Source: JACQKD01 sp964614265
GTDB lineage: Bacteria > Patescibacteriota > Minisyncoccia > Phycocordibacterales > UBA918
NCBI GenBank assembly: GCA_964614265.1
Contig: CAZTKT010000037.1
Coordinates: forward strand, 1-6,376
Direction of reading: 5' to 3'
Length of the DNA stretch: 6,376 nucleotides
In this document: positions 5,290 through 6,376 of the stretch, piece after piece
How the letters are laid out: each line of letters begins with the position of its first letter
How positions within the stretch are numbered: position 1 is the stretch's first letter
Notes under the pieces: model-generated
Told to the model about the DNA's origin: nothing
Database searches by the model: none
The model's input: only the letters and a program-made list of their open reading frames with translations
Made by a program: the position numbers and the translations under genes

Positions 5290-6279
5290 TCATTTATTCC
5301 CTACTATATCCCGCCGATGACTCATTCCCATATCAGTTACTCGTTTTTTATACGTCTCAAAATCCCACTGATTGAAGAATGTCTGTGCCGCAGTTAATCC
5401 TGACTGATACAGGAGACCTTTCTTTTCGGAGGTAATACTAAAATCAGTCGTTTGCACACCAAGCGTCGGGATAGGGATAGAGCGCAAAAAATCTGTGTCT
5501 TTAATATACCGAGAATCATGCGCCTCCATCATTGTAGAAAACAGCGCGGCAAACAACGTCAGTGGTCCAATAATACGATGTGGCTTATCAGCCTCTGGCT
5601 CTACCAGAGCAAACCCGATCGTTGGCCAATCCTGATGTACTCCCTTCTCTGGCTCATCTAACAGAAAGAGCGGGAAATTACTCAAAAGACCACCGTCCAC
5701 AAGATACATATCTGTTCCGGTCCTTGTCTTCATTCGAACGGGTGTATAAAAATACGGGATACTCATGCTCATCCGCACCGCACTCGCCACATCGAGACGA
5801 TCCGGCTCAATCCCAAAATCCACAGCATCCCGTGGCAGTACGAGCAACTGCCCTCGCGAAATATCCGATGTGACTACTTGGAGTTTGTAACGAAACGCTG
5901 GATCATCTTTAAATTCATCGATCACCAAATCACCAAATGTGTGCACGCCTTTTTTAGCAAGTAACTCTCGTAACCAGTCTTCAAAAAATTTCCCTTCGTA
6001 GATACCTTTCTTAAAGATGAGATTGGCGGCACGACCAATGAGTGGAATAGAGGCAAGTGCACTCCGATCCCGGAGACTGGGGTAATCCAATGTATCCATG
6101 ATCGTCTTCATCTCTCCAGAAGAATATCCAGCGGCCACAAGTGCACCAATAATGGCCCCCGCAGATGTCCCCGCCACATTCACAAACTGATAGCCGAGCT
6201 TCTCTGCCACCGCAATCGCACCAACCAACCCGCTTCCCTTCACGCCCCCTCCCTCAAATACTGCGTCAATTTTTTGCAT
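5290..6279 (-). CDS. Patatin-like phospholipase (serine lipid acyl hydrolase)
   Basis: This is a patatin-family lipid acyl hydrolase using a Ser-Asp dyad. The 329 residues are in the range of bacterial patatin-like proteins such as RssA/YjjU types. The glycine-rich oxyanion loop GGGVKG is at 10-15, the nucleophile elbow GTSAG at 37-41 with Ser39, and the DGG motif at 195-197 with Asp195. MSMSIPYFYTPV at 170-181 is the block typically found between them. All catalytic residues are present, so activity is likely. There is no signal peptide; a cytosolic or membrane-peripheral enzyme is expected, although some family members are exported by other routes. Substrates could be the cell's own phospholipids or, in an episymbiont, lipids taken from a host; this is inference. 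The ATG sits 11 bases after an extended -10 motif, so the transcript is probably nearly leaderless. The stop codon is close to the tRNA-like segment downstream, and the deacetylase gene follows on the same strand. Confidence 0.95.
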   Translation of the reverse strand: MQKIDAVFEGGGVKGSGLVGAIAVAEKLGYQFVNVAGTSAGAIIGALVAAGYSSGEMKTIMDTLDYPSLRDRSALASIPLIGRAANLIFKKGIYEGKFFEDWLRELLAKKGVHTFGDLVIDEFKDDPAFRYKLQVVTSDISRGQLLVLPRDAVDFGIEPDRLDVASAVRMSMSIPYFYTPVRMKTRTGTDMYLVDGGLLSNFPLFLLDEPEKGVHQDWPTIGFALVEPEADKPHRIIGPLTLFAALFSTMMEAHDSRYIKDTDFLRSIPIPTLGVQTTDFSITSEKKGLLYQSGLTAAQTFFNQWDFETYKKRVTDMGMSHRRDIVGNK

Positions 6280-6290
6280 AGGTACCCGTC

Positions 6291-6299
6291 AGTATAGCA
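6291..6299 (-). promoter_or_regulatory. Extended -10 promoter of the patatin gene
   Basis: On the minus strand the sequence reads TGC-TATACT, almost the same as the motif before ychF. It ends 11 bases before the patatin ATG, predicting a leader of only about four or five bases. No good -35 hexamer is seen. A GGGT lies within the 11-base gap but is a poor ribosome binding site. Confidence 0.55.
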
Positions 6300-6376
6300 A
6301 AAACACACGACCTTGCACCTTCCTGAATAAGTCCACCCCTTTCTGCACCCCTCTGGTAATTGTTCACGATAGTACT

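Noticed and set aside
5236..5330. A complete, functional tRNA reaching into the 3' end of the patatin gene
   Set aside because: The D-arm-like GATATAGTAGGG codes for the end of the patatin protein, and no acceptor strand complementary to CACCCC and no anticodon stem can be formed.
6336..6366. Repeated CACCCCT units and a TTGTTCAC shared with position 107-114
   Set aside because: The matches are eight bases or fewer and not arranged as a repeat array or paired attachment sites; chance is sufficient.
1..6376. A CRISPR array, phage defence island or toxin-antitoxin pair
   Set aside because: No regularly spaced repeats, no nuclease or Cas motifs and no toxin-antitoxin-like pair. The 205/92 pair does not resemble a known toxin-antitoxin family, and patatin here has no adjacent cyclase to suggest a CBASS system.

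Overview
The window looks like chromosomal DNA from a bacterium with a compact genome, and I lean towards Candidate Phyla Radiation / Patescibacteria, Parcubacteria-like. This rests on tight gene packing, short uncharacterised proteins of a style I associate with that group, an RnfD/NqrB-like membrane domain fused to a flavin reductase, and almost no Shine-Dalgarno motifs. The assignment is inference; there is no rRNA or other phylogenetic marker beyond YchF. TGA serves as a stop codon in several genes, so the code appears standard, not the UGA-glycine code of Gracilibacteria. There is no CRISPR array, insertion sequence, integrase or intact RNA gene.

Layout. Positions 1-233 have no recognisable gene; they hold three inverted repeats and one promoter-like motif reading leftwards. 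From 234 to 2859 four genes run leftwards: a five-helix-type membrane protein of unknown function (2242-2859), a 92-residue helical protein overlapping it by ATGA (1967-2245), a flavodoxin-fold NAD(P)H oxidoreductase (1371-1946), and the ATPase/GTPase ychF (234-1331), which probably also has its own promoter. Diverging from this group, with only 15 bases between predicted starts, is a 534-residue membrane flavoenzyme on the plus strand (2875-4479). It converges on a minus-strand pair: a PIG-L/LmbE-type zinc deacetylase (4507-5211) and a patatin-like phospholipase (5290-6279). The 78 bases between these two carry what looks like the 3' half of a tRNA.

How the genes may work together. The centre of the window is a redox neighbourhood: a fused membrane electron-transfer protein, a soluble flavin oxidoreductase and an unknown membrane protein with histidines in or near its helices. 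The fusion has the FAD and NAD(P)H motifs of a ferredoxin-NADP reductase module behind an RnfD/NqrB-like membrane part that lacks a recognisable covalent-FMN (SGAT) motif. That makes it the best candidate here for an under-described system, perhaps a single-polypeptide NAD(P)H:quinone or transmembrane reductase. The right-hand pair could act on lipids or glycoconjugates (acyl hydrolysis and N-deacetylation), but no shared pathway is proven.

Regulation. ychF and the patatin gene both have a TGC-TATA(G/C)T motif, an extended -10 promoter, ending 8-11 bases before the ATG, and neither has a convincing ribosome binding site. Leaderless or nearly leaderless transcripts are therefore likely. No convincing rho-independent terminator was found.
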